Position numbers and translations under genes: made by a program. 28,137 nt of DNA. Origin: TMED27 sp964350435 (GTDB lineage: Bacteria; Pseudomonadota; Alphaproteobacteria; Micavibrionales; Micavibrionaceae). Below the pieces are notes generated by a model, which did not search any database, was not told the DNA's origin, and saw only the letters and a list, made by a program, of their open reading frames with translations. Positions 7,213 to 15,749 of this stretch are shown piece after piece; within the stretch, counting starts at the first letter, position 1, and the number at the start of each line of letters is the position of its first letter. Location: the NCBI GenBank assembly GCA_964350435.1, contig CAYGJS010000028.1, positions 1-28,137 of the forward strand, read 5' to 3'.

Positions 7213-9639
7213 CTAACGCCGCACGGCGTTCAACAACTCTTGAAACAATTCATCTACTGCCGTTAAAACCCTTGCGGACGCACTATAAGCGGTTTGGACA
7301 ACAATCAAATGCCCCAGCTCTTCATCCAGATTCACGCCCGATTCGTCCAAGAGCTGGATTGAGAGAAGATCCCTTAAAGAACTCTCATCCTCCTTACGAT
7401 TGGACTTCAGCAATAAATCCTGCGCGTGTTCATTCACCATTTTTTGGGCAAAATCGATCAGGGTTGTTGCGCCGACAATTCCGGTTGATACGCCTGTACC
7501 CGGGCCGAGGAGTGTGTTGCGGAAACCCACTGTTGGAATAGGCACTGCCAGGGATGCATTCGTTTCCGAACCATAGGGAACATCTCTGAGTGCTGTCTGA
7601 TCCTGTACGTTGCCTGCGGCGATGGTGTATGTTCCGAAAAGAGCCGAAATAATATTGGCACCGGGGTCAAGAGAGGTGCGCACCGATGTCGCAAAGGGCG
7701 GGCTGTATGCCGCCGCGCCAACTACAAACGGGCCGCTGGTAATTTGCAGATCGCCACCAAAATCGGGCACATCGAAGTTATTTCCCGGGCGAAGCCTTAG
7801 AACTCCGTCAAGGGCGAAATTGACGGTATCAACCGCCAGCCCCTCAACGGCACCCAGCTTTGTCAAAAGGTCGACATCTGTGTCGCCGGGCTCTAGAAAG
7901 ATCCGCGTACTCGGGTTGTTGCCGACCTGAATATCAAAATACGGATCGGTGGGGGCAATCGCGGTTGCACCGCTATCGGTTAGGCCAAGGAAGTTCAGGC
8001 CAGTCTGTGTCATACCGTTTGCGACATTTGAGTCAATTCTATAGCTCCCGGTTGTGGTGATCTGAAGCTCGCCATTCGGACCGGCCTGCGCTGTGACCGC
8101 TAAAGATGCGGGCAAACCGCCTGTTAAACCATTGATATAGGTCACGAGTTGGTCGAGAGCGTTTGCGCCCGGCGTAGCGGCGGCGGCGGCCATATCAATC
8201 GTAATTGTCGTGGCGGGTCCTTCGAGGATGCCGGTTCTGGTTTCCGAGAAGACAATGTCAAACTCGTCATTCGGCGGAACTAAAGCCCCGCCAGAGGAGT
8301 TTATCAAATCATTGAGACTACCTATTGCGGAGAGGTCGAGCCCGCCAGTGATCGTATTGGACGAGAATATGCCCAGCCATGTCTGAAGGTCGGCGCCGCC
8401 GCGATTTAATAAATCAACCTGAGTTGTGATATCGGTATTGCTGATTTCTTGGTATTCAATGCTAGTGAATGTGTTTTGTAAAACGCGGCGAATAACCTCG
8501 TTATCACCGGTTTGGATATTGGTCGCGCCATATGTTCCCGTCCGCAGCAGGGTGTTGTCATTCAGGATATTCTGGTTTACCTGGATCACCGATGCAAAGC
8601 CGACATATTCAACGGCGGTTGGGTCCGGCAAGGTTGTCGGGTCCGGCGCGGTGTCTTCTGGGATTGCACCGGAAGCATCTGTGAACAGGCGAAGGCCCTG
8701 GGCATCAAAACGCAGCGCCATTTTATGCGCCAATTCATCAATCTGGGCACTTTGTTTGGGGAAGACAACATCCCGCAGTTCCAACAATCCACCTAATTTT
8801 CCACCGGGGGAAATTGTTGTGATATCGACCGCGCTGGGTTCCAATATTGGATCACCGACAAAAATGCCATTGATGGAATCCGGATAAGACGTGGTGGCGG
8901 CCAGTGGGGTTGAATCGAAATAGAGTGTTTTTGCACTGTCGCTTGCCAATTCAATGCCGTTATTGGTCTGGATCACCAAAACCCCGTCGCCGCGTTGAAA
9001 AAAACTGATTTCAATCAGCTGCGAAAGTTCTTTTATCACTTCATCGCGCTGATCTTCCATCAAGGCGGAGGTTCGGTTATTGTTCTGGTTGCTTTCTACC
9101 TGATCGTTCAGGGATGCCACTTGAACAAGCAAATCATTAATGCGGGTTACGGTTGTTGAAACTTCATCCTGCACATCATTGCGAAGGGTGTTAATTAATG
9201 ATGCCAGATCATTGATTTTATCCGCGGTGTCCTGCGCCTGATTGACGGCATTGGCCAAGGCAAATGTATCTTCGGGCGAGTCTGCGAGAATCGCGAAACT
9301 ATCGCGTAAATCCGCGATTTCTGAAGCGATTGAAAGTTCGCGATCCGGCGGGCCATGAAATTGCTGTATCCGGTTTAAATATGTTTCCTGAACATCAAAG
9401 AACTCAACCGAGCTGACCTGTGTCCATAAATCACGCTCCAAATTCAAATCGACGTTGCGGGTAATGATTCCCGGTCTGACGCCCACGCTTTGACCGTTAA
9501 TGGCCTGCGTGCTTTGCGGCAAAATTTTCCGTGAATATCCCGGAGTCCCGACATTGGCCACATTATTCGATATGACGCTGATTTGCTGTTGTGAGATCCG
9601 CAGACCAGAAAGTGCGGCGTCCAGGCTTGTTATCCCCAT
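7213..9639 (-). CDS. flgK: flagellar hook-associated protein FlgK (HAP1)
   Basis: At 808 residues it is large for FlgK (commonly about 450-650). The N-terminus MGITSLDAALSGLRISQQQI and NNVANVGTPGYSRK (26-39) are the rod/hook/HAP family signature, with ANxxTPGYSR typical of FlgK. The C-terminus (HLIVVQTAYSASARVLTAVD) carries the family's terminal heptad helix. FlgK caps the hook and is the first hook-filament junction protein. A large middle region is added; within it residues about 437-553 resemble a module also inserted in FlgL. The start is supported by AAAGGA upstream. The 159-base gap upstream (9640-9798) must hold the flgKL promoter; I found no convincing sigma54 or sigma28 site there. 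Confidence 0.92.
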   Translation of the reverse strand: MGITSLDAALSGLRISQQQISVISNNVANVGTPGYSRKILPQSTQAINGQSVGVRPGIITRNVDLNLERDLWTQVSSVEFFDVQETYLNRIQQFHGPPDRELSIASEIADLRDSFAILADSPEDTFALANAVNQAQDTADKINDLASLINTLRNDVQDEVSTTVTRINDLLVQVASLNDQVESNQNNNRTSALMEDQRDEVIKELSQLIEISFFQRGDGVLVIQTNNGIELASDSAKTLYFDSTPLAATTSYPDSINGIFVGDPILEPSAVDITTISPGGKLGGLLELRDVVFPKQSAQIDELAHKMALRFDAQGLRLFTDASGAIPEDTAPDPTTLPDPTAVEYVGFASVIQVNQNILNDNTLLRTGTYGATNIQTGDNEVIRRVLQNTFTSIEYQEISNTDITTQVDLLNRGGADLQTWLGIFSSNTITGGLDLSAIGSLNDLINSSGGALVPPNDEFDIVFSETRTGILEGPATTITIDMAAAAATPGANALDQLVTYINGLTGGLPASLAVTAQAGPNGELQITTTGSYRIDSNVANGMTQTGLNFLGLTDSGATAIAPTDPYFDIQVGNNPSTRIFLEPGDTDVDLLTKLGAVEGLAVDTVNFALDGVLRLRPGNNFDVPDFGGDLQITSGPFVVGAAAYSPPFATSVRTSLDPGANIISALFGTYTIAAGNVQDQTALRDVPYGSETNASLAVPIPTVGFRNTLLGPGTGVSTGIVGATTLIDFAQKMVNEHAQDLLLKSNRKEDESSLRDLLSIQLLDESGVNLDEELGHLIVVQTAYSASARVLTAVDELFQELLNAVRR

Positions 9640-9798
9640 GGGATTGATCCTTTATCTTCTGTATTCATGCATTTCGTAATCAATGGGCAAAGTGCAAAAA
9701 TTGCCGCTTGGCCATTCATATTCATGTTTTCAGAAAAGGGCTTTGCAAAGATGGTGCCAAAAAACTTAAAACCGCGTTAAGACAGCACTCAAAAGCGG

Positions 9799-11646
9799 CT
9801 ACTGCATGTCTTCGATTGTGCCGTTAATGCTTTGTATATGGACTTGCAGGGCTTCGGTTATCATGGCAGAAGACACCATTTCACGCCGAAGTGATGCATT
9901 ATAGTGGTCGCGCTGCTGCATTAAGGAAATCGCGTCTAATGTTGCCATGATACGGTCTATATTGGTCGGCTTATCGTATAAATTGGTATAAAAGTCTGGG
10001 TTTTGATAGATTTTTTTAGTTAAAATATCCATCTGTGCATAATAACTTGGATTTTCACCAACCATATATTCAATGTCCTGATCCGTCATACCGAGCTCTC
10101 TTAACATGGTTTTCATATAGGCCCATCCTGGCATTGCCCCTTCAGCGGGCTGTGGAGATTCTGCTTTAAGAGCCACAATATTGGCATAGCTGTGATGCGC
10201 GACGTTGTTCAGGGCAATGAGCCGCCTGACTTCCTGAAAATTAAAAGCATTGGTTCGGAACTTGGCTTGCTCGAGGTCTGTAACAGCGTTACTCCAGTAA
10301 AGGTTGCGTCCCAAAGCGACAACGTCTTCTTCGTCAGGTGTAAATTCACCATCATCAAAAGCAATATTCAGCGTTAGCGGATATTCCAACGTACGGGCAA
10401 TATCGATATCCTTGTTTACCCGTAAATTGAATTGCGCCCCCAAACCCTCCGGAGGGGCGTTGCCGGGGGTACTGTTGCCGAAGTTTTTATCCTGGTCATG
10501 TTCACAGAGCAGGAAAAGCTGCGCATTATGATCATGTGGATCACAATATACTTCCCGATATTGTTTGAGGCGGGTTTTTGTGCTGGTGACCGGACCGCCC
10601 ATAGTTTCCCCCCCTTCTTTATTATGAGAGCTGTCGCTAAGCGCTTTATTCAGTGCTATTTTATCACTAATGCTTTTTTGTTCAGATTTGGCAAGGCTTC
10701 TGGAGAAGGTTCCGAAGCGACACATCAGATCGCTGGGGTGATAATCTTTTACTGCCTGCGCTTTGAGGGCTTGCATGTCGCGCTGGGCTTCCAGTTGCTC
10801 TTTTGAATCAAAATAACGACCAATTTGTCCGGCATTGCCCATCATGGAATGAACGATTTCTTCGGCCATCATCAGCAAAGGTTCAACCAAATTTGTGACG
10901 ATATTTTCATTTTGGGCCGTGATCCTATCGGTATCGCAATAGCTGATTTGGGGGCCGCTACCGCAATAAGTCGCTTCAAAATCATTCACCAGTTCACTGG
11001 TTGGTCCGCCGCCACCGATTGCCTGATAGAAAACCTCAATTTTGGCCGGATTTTGAATTGCGCCGGAGGCATCTGAGGCATTGGCGCTGAAAAATGCGAG
11101 CTTGTAGCTGTTGTCTGATTTTGATTTTTCCGACAGCGGGAGCGCCAGATCGCTTTCTGCAAAAAGCCCGGCCCAATCACTTTTTGTTTTGACCGCGTGG
11201 TCTCCTAAATCCAGCTCTATGTCTGAAAATTCATCCGCACCAGATCCGTCCAGCGTCACAAGACCGGTTGTACTATCATGCAAAAGCTTGAAATTGAGGG
11301 TTTTTTCACGTTCCTCAATTATAAATCTATAGGCCACCACCGCAGTTTTCGGGCTGACCTCCGCCAGCATAGGCAAGTTAACCAGCCCGCCCGGGGTGAC
11401 CTTGGCTTTGCCTGTAAAAACTTTGCCTCCTGTTTCAATAATCTGATACGTCACGTCCGCATCAGGTTCAAAGCCTGAGAGTGCGGCCAATATTTCGGGT
11501 CTGGCTTCAAGCGTTGCCGTTTTGTCTTTGTCAAGGGCGGCTATTGCCAGATGCGGAAAACTGGCGACAAGCAAGGCAAGCATTGCGATTGCGCCGCAAA
11601 GCGAGGTATAAAATATGGCGGTTTTTGTGTCGGGCTTTTGTCCCAT
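9799..11646 (-). CDS. exported paralogue 3 of an unrecognised Dot/Icm-linked family, with an extra N-terminal domain
   Basis: From ATG 11646 this is 615 residues. A TTG at 11673 would add nine, but it lies 2 bases after the preceding stop and has no ribosome site of its own. Signal peptide: residues 10-36, ending LAIA. About 200 residues specific to this copy follow (GFEPDADVTYQI, GKVFTGKAKVTPGGL), beta-rich in appearance. The core shared with its two upstream neighbours then runs to the end: FDSKEQLEAQRDMQALK, KDYHPSDLMCRFG, RLKQYREVYCDPHDHNAQ, LTKKIYQNPDFYTNLYDKP, and LRREMVSSAMITEAL at the C-terminus. Several cysteines are conserved (CRFG, YCDP, LLCEHD), which in the periplasm could form disulfides. 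I know no named family. It is last in a three-gene unit, which argues for a shared envelope role. Confidence 0.75.
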   Translation of the reverse strand: MGQKPDTKTAIFYTSLCGAIAMLALLVASFPHLAIAALDKDKTATLEARPEILAALSGFEPDADVTYQIIETGGKVFTGKAKVTPGGLVNLPMLAEVSPKTAVVAYRFIIEEREKTLNFKLLHDSTTGLVTLDGSGADEFSDIELDLGDHAVKTKSDWAGLFAESDLALPLSEKSKSDNSYKLAFFSANASDASGAIQNPAKIEVFYQAIGGGGPTSELVNDFEATYCGSGPQISYCDTDRITAQNENIVTNLVEPLLMMAEEIVHSMMGNAGQIGRYFDSKEQLEAQRDMQALKAQAVKDYHPSDLMCRFGTFSRSLAKSEQKSISDKIALNKALSDSSHNKEGGETMGGPVTSTKTRLKQYREVYCDPHDHNAQLFLLCEHDQDKNFGNSTPGNAPPEGLGAQFNLRVNKDIDIARTLEYPLTLNIAFDDGEFTPDEEDVVALGRNLYWSNAVTDLEQAKFRTNAFNFQEVRRLIALNNVAHHSYANIVALKAESPQPAEGAMPGWAYMKTMLRELGMTDQDIEYMVGENPSYYAQMDILTKKIYQNPDFYTNLYDKPTNIDRIMATLDAISLMQQRDHYNASLRREMVSSAMITEALQVHIQSINGTIEDMQ

Positions 11647-11675
11647 TTTTGGCGATCCGTCTTTCCTTTGCAAGG

Positions 11676-13118
11676 TTAGTTCCGACCTTCTATAGACTGC
11701 TCATTGACTTTTTGTTCGGCTCTGCCCTGAAGCTCTTCCACAGCCAGTTCCAGTAAAATTGAAATATTGGCCTCATTGCGCAGATAGCTTTTAAACAAAT
11801 CAAATTTCTGCATCAAACCAATGGCCTGCATGGCGACAGCTTTTCTTTCAACATTCACAGGCTTGTCATAAAGATTGGTATAGAAATTCGGCGTTTGATA
11901 AATCTTTTTGGTTAACACTTCCATTTGGGCGTGATAACTGGGGCCGATTTCTTCGCCTGTGGCATTGCTAAAGCCTAAAATACGGCGGACATCATCAATT
12001 TCATCCCGTGTATTCGTATTGTCCTCCGGGATACCAAGTTCGACCAACGCTGCTTCAAGAAAATCTCTTGAACCTGCGGTGCCAGCCGCTTTCATAGATG
12101 TAATCGCACTATAGGAATTATAGGCTACGCCCAGTTTTGCCAGTACGGCGCGGGCATCCATCAACGCCTGATTGGCTGCGGGGAGAGCTTCGTCTTGAGC
12201 GTTTCTAAAAACTTTTCCGGAAATACGAGCAAAAACATCATGGCCGTATAAATTATCCCCCAGCGCTATAATTTCTTCCTCCTGATCCGTCAGCACATCG
12301 TCTGTGAAGTCCATATCAAGCGTAAGCGGGTAATCAACCGTTCTCAAGAAATCCATGTCCTTGTTCAAACGCTCGGTATTGTGGCCGCCTATGCCTACGG
12401 GGGCCTCTGCGCCGGCATCACTGTTACCGAAGTTTTTATCCTGATCATGTTCACAAAGCAGGAAAAGCTGGCCGTTATTGTCGTGTGGGTCACAGAATTT
12501 TTCGCGATACTGCTTCAGCCGAGAGCGGAAATCTCCGGGAGCCCCCGACGCTGCGGACGTGTAGGCGTTGCCCATCATTCTGTCTTGAAAGCGCTGCGCC
12601 ATGACATGCATATCCACTTCGGATTTACGCTCCGAAGAGACCAGGCTTTTTGTGGTTGAACCAAACTCACACATCCCTGCGCTTGGGTGATAATCCTTGT
12701 GAGATTGCGCTCTTAACTTTTGCAAAACACGCTGGGTTTCCATCTGGTTTTTGGCATCAAAGAATGATCCGACCATCAAGGTCTGGTAAGCTGCGGAGGT
12801 CGAGAGCTGATCGGCCATCATCATCATTGCGGGCAAAAGATTGTCTTCCCAAAGCGTGTTTACAAGCCATTGGCGATGGCCTGTAAACTCATTGGCGATC
12901 CGGTAGGCCACATTCGGCGCAAGTCCGTAATCCAAATCATAAATGACATTGTATCCGTTTTCTGAGATTGGATCTTTGGTGCGGCCTTTGTAACAAGCCA
13001 CAGCGAAAAAATCACAAGCTTCGGCTTTTGGGGTCTGCGCAGTCAGGGCCACGCTAAACATTACCAGCAAGGCCATTAAGAGCTTCATTCTTCGAGAGGG
13101 TTTTTTTTCAAAAATCAT
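11676..13118 (-). CDS. exported paralogue 2 of an unrecognised Dot/Icm-linked family
   Basis: At 480 residues this is the most compact of the three and probably shows the minimal fold. A signal peptide ends at PKAEA with Cys35 right after it; this is not a lipobox, and a second Met at 11 (13088) could be the real start. Core motifs are GHRQWLVNTLWEDNLLPAMM (about 79-98), GSFFDAKNQMETQRVLQKL, HKDYHPSAGMCEFG, RLKQYREKFCDPHDNNGQ, GQLFLLCEHDQDKNFGNS, ALGDNLYGHD and TKKIYQTPNFYTNLYDKPVN. The ATG overlaps the stop of paralogue 1 by one base (TAATG), a standard translational-coupling arrangement. Product function is unknown. Export plus position inside a secretion locus suggests a periplasmic, surface or secreted component. 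Confidence 0.78.
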   Translation of the reverse strand: MIFEKKPSRRMKLLMALLVMFSVALTAQTPKAEACDFFAVACYKGRTKDPISENGYNVIYDLDYGLAPNVAYRIANEFTGHRQWLVNTLWEDNLLPAMMMMADQLSTSAAYQTLMVGSFFDAKNQMETQRVLQKLRAQSHKDYHPSAGMCEFGSTTKSLVSSERKSEVDMHVMAQRFQDRMMGNAYTSAASGAPGDFRSRLKQYREKFCDPHDNNGQLFLLCEHDQDKNFGNSDAGAEAPVGIGGHNTERLNKDMDFLRTVDYPLTLDMDFTDDVLTDQEEEIIALGDNLYGHDVFARISGKVFRNAQDEALPAANQALMDARAVLAKLGVAYNSYSAITSMKAAGTAGSRDFLEAALVELGIPEDNTNTRDEIDDVRRILGFSNATGEEIGPSYHAQMEVLTKKIYQTPNFYTNLYDKPVNVERKAVAMQAIGLMQKFDLFKSYLRNEANISILLELAVEELQGRAEQKVNEQSIEGRN

Positions 13119-14761
13119 TAATTTGCGCCCTCCAGTTTTGTTGAGGCGGCTTCTATATCAGGTTGTAATCTGGCGGCCAGAAGAACCGACATGGCCATTT
13201 CCTGACGCAGCTGGCTCTCATAAATCGCCCTGTCAAGCATCAACTCGAAAGCTTTAAGGGCCGCAGATTTTCGTTTTACGTTTGCCGGTGTGTCATAGAG
13301 ATTGGCAAAAAAGTTCGGGTTTTGATAAATCTTTTTTGAGATCAACTCCAGCACCGCATAATAGCTGAGATGTGCGTGATACGGCTCAACAATCTCTGTA
13401 GACGTATTTAAACCCAGATAATCAACGACTTCTTCTTCGGGGATTCCAAGATCTTGTAACATTTTTCCAACAAACTGCCATGTATTTGCTTGCTCACCAT
13501 CAAAAAAGATGGCAGAGGAGCCCAGTGCCTTCAAACCGACAATCGCGTTGAAAGAGTTTTCTGCGACGCTGCGCTTGGCGACAATGGAGCGCAGACCCAA
13601 ATACCGGATTGCGAGTTCTTCATTATCAATGTTTCCTGAACTGATGCTGCGTGTAATAATATTGTGGCCGTAAAGATTGTTGGATAATGACAGGATATCC
13701 AGCTCCTGAGCCACGCCCTTCCAGACCACGCTTAAGATGTCCAATGTTCTTCGGTTTTCGATGGCGCGGGTATAATCGATATCGACATTAATGCTCTCAC
13801 GGTTTCCAGCATTCGGGGGGTTACAGACTGAACTGAGGCCGGAATCGAGCACTTCCGCCATCCAATCATTATCTTTTTGATCACAATATCTTTGTGTGAA
13901 CTGGTTCCAGCGATTGATTTTATCATCAATCTTTTTCTGGGCACCGCCGATATTTTCCTGCCCCAAGTGACGCGCCATTTGACGGCGGCTGAGAGCCAAA
14001 GCCGTCATACGCGCCGTTGAATCGGTATGCGCCATGCTGCGAACGGCGGTTCCGAATTTACAGAAACTCTCGCTGGGTTGATAATCTTTATGCGCCTCAA
14101 CCTGCAACTCCTGAAATAATCTCTGGGTTTCCAGCTGGTGCTTGGCGTCGAAAAACGTACCGATACTGAAGGTCTGCATTGCGCCCACAGTCACCATTTG
14201 TTCCGAGAAAAGCTGGAGAGCGGGAATGAACTGTTCAACCAAAAATATGTCCGTAAACCAGTCTCGGTGGTCGTTAAACCGATCTGCGGTATAATCATAA
14301 AGGTCGTTTCGGCCCATACAGGCATAAAAAGACGAAAAGGCGGCGCCGATCATGACGTTGAGACATGGTGCCCCTACACGTAAGCCTCTGCTGAAGGCCT
14401 CCCCGGAGCATTCCGCGACAGAGCCAGACTGAAAAGGAATAAAGACGGGGGGCTCCGTTAAAGAAGGTTCAGCAATCTCAGCCACAGGGGGGATGGCCTC
14501 TATAACTTCTGTAATTTCCTCTTCTGCTTCTTCTAATGCCTCCTCGTTTGCGTCTTCAATTTGCTGGGCGCATTCTGCCGAAGGGCGATCATTGAACTCC
14601 CCGCCTGAATCAAAACAGCCTTCATCGATTTGCGCCCATACTGGCGACACCAATAGAACTGCAAGAACAATAAGACCTAAAACCATCCCCGCCAAGCGCG
14701 GCCAGGACTGCCCCAGTGTCATTGTCTTGTTATTTTGTAATTTGCTGTTTTCCCGCATCAC
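13118..14761 (-). CDS. exported paralogue 1 of an unrecognised Dot/Icm-linked family
   Basis: This 547-residue protein is first in the three-gene unit and the most diverged. Signal peptide or anchor: about 22-43, ending SPVWA before QIDEG. An acidic Glu-rich stretch (EEALEEAEEEITEVIEAIPP, about 74-93) follows. The shared core includes NDHRDWFTDIFLVEQFIPAL, GTFFDAKHQLETQRLFQELQ, HKDYQPSESFCKFG, RYCDQKDND, NNLYGHN, SKKIYQNPNFFANLYDTP and LRQEMAMSVLLAARL. It lacks the LLCEHDQDKNFG segment found in the other two copies. It is transcribed divergently from dotI across a 179-base AT-rich gap. Related families that come to mind by position (for example IcmX-like periplasmic proteins) show no motif match that I can see, so no name is given. 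Confidence 0.75.
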   Translation of the reverse strand: MMRENSKLQNNKTMTLGQSWPRLAGMVLGLIVLAVLLVSPVWAQIDEGCFDSGGEFNDRPSAECAQQIEDANEEALEEAEEEITEVIEAIPPVAEIAEPSLTEPPVFIPFQSGSVAECSGEAFSRGLRVGAPCLNVMIGAAFSSFYACMGRNDLYDYTADRFNDHRDWFTDIFLVEQFIPALQLFSEQMVTVGAMQTFSIGTFFDAKHQLETQRLFQELQVEAHKDYQPSESFCKFGTAVRSMAHTDSTARMTALALSRRQMARHLGQENIGGAQKKIDDKINRWNQFTQRYCDQKDNDWMAEVLDSGLSSVCNPPNAGNRESINVDIDYTRAIENRRTLDILSVVWKGVAQELDILSLSNNLYGHNIITRSISSGNIDNEELAIRYLGLRSIVAKRSVAENSFNAIVGLKALGSSAIFFDGEQANTWQFVGKMLQDLGIPEEEVVDYLGLNTSTEIVEPYHAHLSYYAVLELISKKIYQNPNFFANLYDTPANVKRKSAALKAFELMLDRAIYESQLRQEMAMSVLLAARLQPDIEAASTKLEGAN

Positions 14762-14940
14762 ACCAAAAATCTAATAGCCAAAAAATACTCTCACTTCTTT
14801 AACTCTATCATAAGCTTAAACAAAAACGCACGTTTGAAAATCAAGAAATCGGTAATAAATAAAATTTAAACTATTGAGAAACGTATTTGTTTCGTTCACA
14901 TTAAATTTTGTTAAAGTTAATTATCTGGCATTATGGCGTC
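14762..14940. promoter_or_regulatory. divergent control region between the paralogue operon and dotI
   Basis: This 179-base AT-rich gap lies between two divergent operons. It holds two inverted repeats that could be operators: AAACG-CA-CGTTT at 14824-14835 and GAAAC-GTATTT-GTTTC at 14878-14893, which share an AAACG/GTTT theme. A possible plus-strand promoter is TTCACA (14895-14900) with TTAATT (14917-14922), 16 bases apart. On the minus strand TATGAT (complement of ATCATA near 14807-14812) could be a -10. All are by-eye matches. A TTG at 14908 in frame with dotI falls inside this region and is not favoured as a start. Confidence 0.35.
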
Positions 14941-15630
14941 ATGGCACTCGTAATAAAAAACCGTAAAAAAGCTCAAAAACCAGCCACAGAAACAGATCCG
15001 GCAGAGGATGTTTCCGGTTTGGGCAGCGTGGTTATTCGTAATGAATTTTATCGCGACGGCTATCGCTCGCTTTTAAAGCTGTGTCTTTTGCTTGGCGCTG
15101 TTATTCTCGGCCTTCTGGGCGCGATGTATTTTGTCATTCAGGTGCATCAGCCAGAAAACCGTTATTTTGCAACCACAGAAGATGGCCGCCTGGTGCCGAT
15201 GGTTGCGCTGAACGAACCGAATCTTAGCACGCCCGCCCTTATGTCATGGGTGGCACAGGCCTCCACGGAGGTTATGACCTTTGGGTTTAACGATTTCAGA
15301 CGTAGATTGCAGGAATCATCGCGTAACTTTACGCGTCGCGGCTGGGAGAGTTTTACACAAGCCCTGCAGCGTTCACGGATTATCGAAATGGTAGAAGCCA
15401 ATCAACAGGTTGTTACAGCTGCGCCAGAGGGGGCACCGATCGTGCGCTCTGAAGGATTGGTGGCCGGGCGGTATCAATGGACCATTGAACTTCCGCTTAT
15501 TCTGACCTATCAATCCGGAAGCCGCTCACGCTCTGATCGCCTGCTTGTAACGCTTGTGGTTGTTCGCGTTCCCCGTCTGGAGAGCTCCAACGGTGTGGGC
15601 ATTGAGCAGTGGGTCGCAGTGGCGCGTTAA
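14941..15630 (+). CDS. dotI: DotI/IcmL-like inner-membrane component
   Basis: From ATG 14941 this is 229 residues, close to DotI/IcmL (TraM of I-type plasmids). A short basic cytoplasmic N-terminus leads into the family block VVIRNEFYRDGYRSLLKLCL (about 30-49). One membrane helix follows (about 44-66) and then a periplasmic domain with NRYFATTEDGRLVPM, FNDFRRRLQESSRNFTRRGW and VTLVVVRVPR. The periplasmic domain of DotI is VirB8-like and stabilises the inner-membrane complex. An in-frame TTG upstream would add 11 residues unlike the family, so the ATG is chosen. It heads the dotI-dotH-dotG-dotF series, the same order as icmL-icmK-icmE-icmG in Legionella. Confidence 0.93.
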   Translation: MALVIKNRKKAQKPATETDPAEDVSGLGSVVIRNEFYRDGYRSLLKLCLLLGAVILGLLGAMYFVIQVHQPENRYFATTEDGRLVPMVALNEPNLSTPALMSWVAQASTEVMTFGFNDFRRRLQESSRNFTRRGWESFTQALQRSRIIEMVEANQQVVTAAPEGAPIVRSEGLVAGRYQWTIELPLILTYQSGSRSRSDRLLVTLVVVRVPRLESSNGVGIEQWVAVAR

Positions 15631-15749
15631 TCCTCATTTTTAGAAAGAACTGTGTGTTTCTGTATTTTTTGCAGAATTGGCGCGTGACAGGCTTTTTTGA
15701 TCTGTTTATTGTTTTTAACGTATGAATATTTTCGCGAAGACACATTTCC

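Noticed and set aside
9640..9798. Sigma54-like GG...GC pair on the minus strand upstream of flgK (GGCAATTTTTGC)
   Set aside because: The spacing between GG and GC is 8 bases, not the required 10. No sigma28-type site was found either.
11647..11673. TTG start adding nine residues to paralogue 3
   Set aside because: It lies 2 bases after the paralogue 2 stop with no ribosome site; the ATG at 11646 leads directly into a good signal peptide.
9799..14761. The three paralogues as IcmX-like proteins
   Set aside because: Only the exported nature and the genomic position agree. I see no shared motif, so the name would be a guess.
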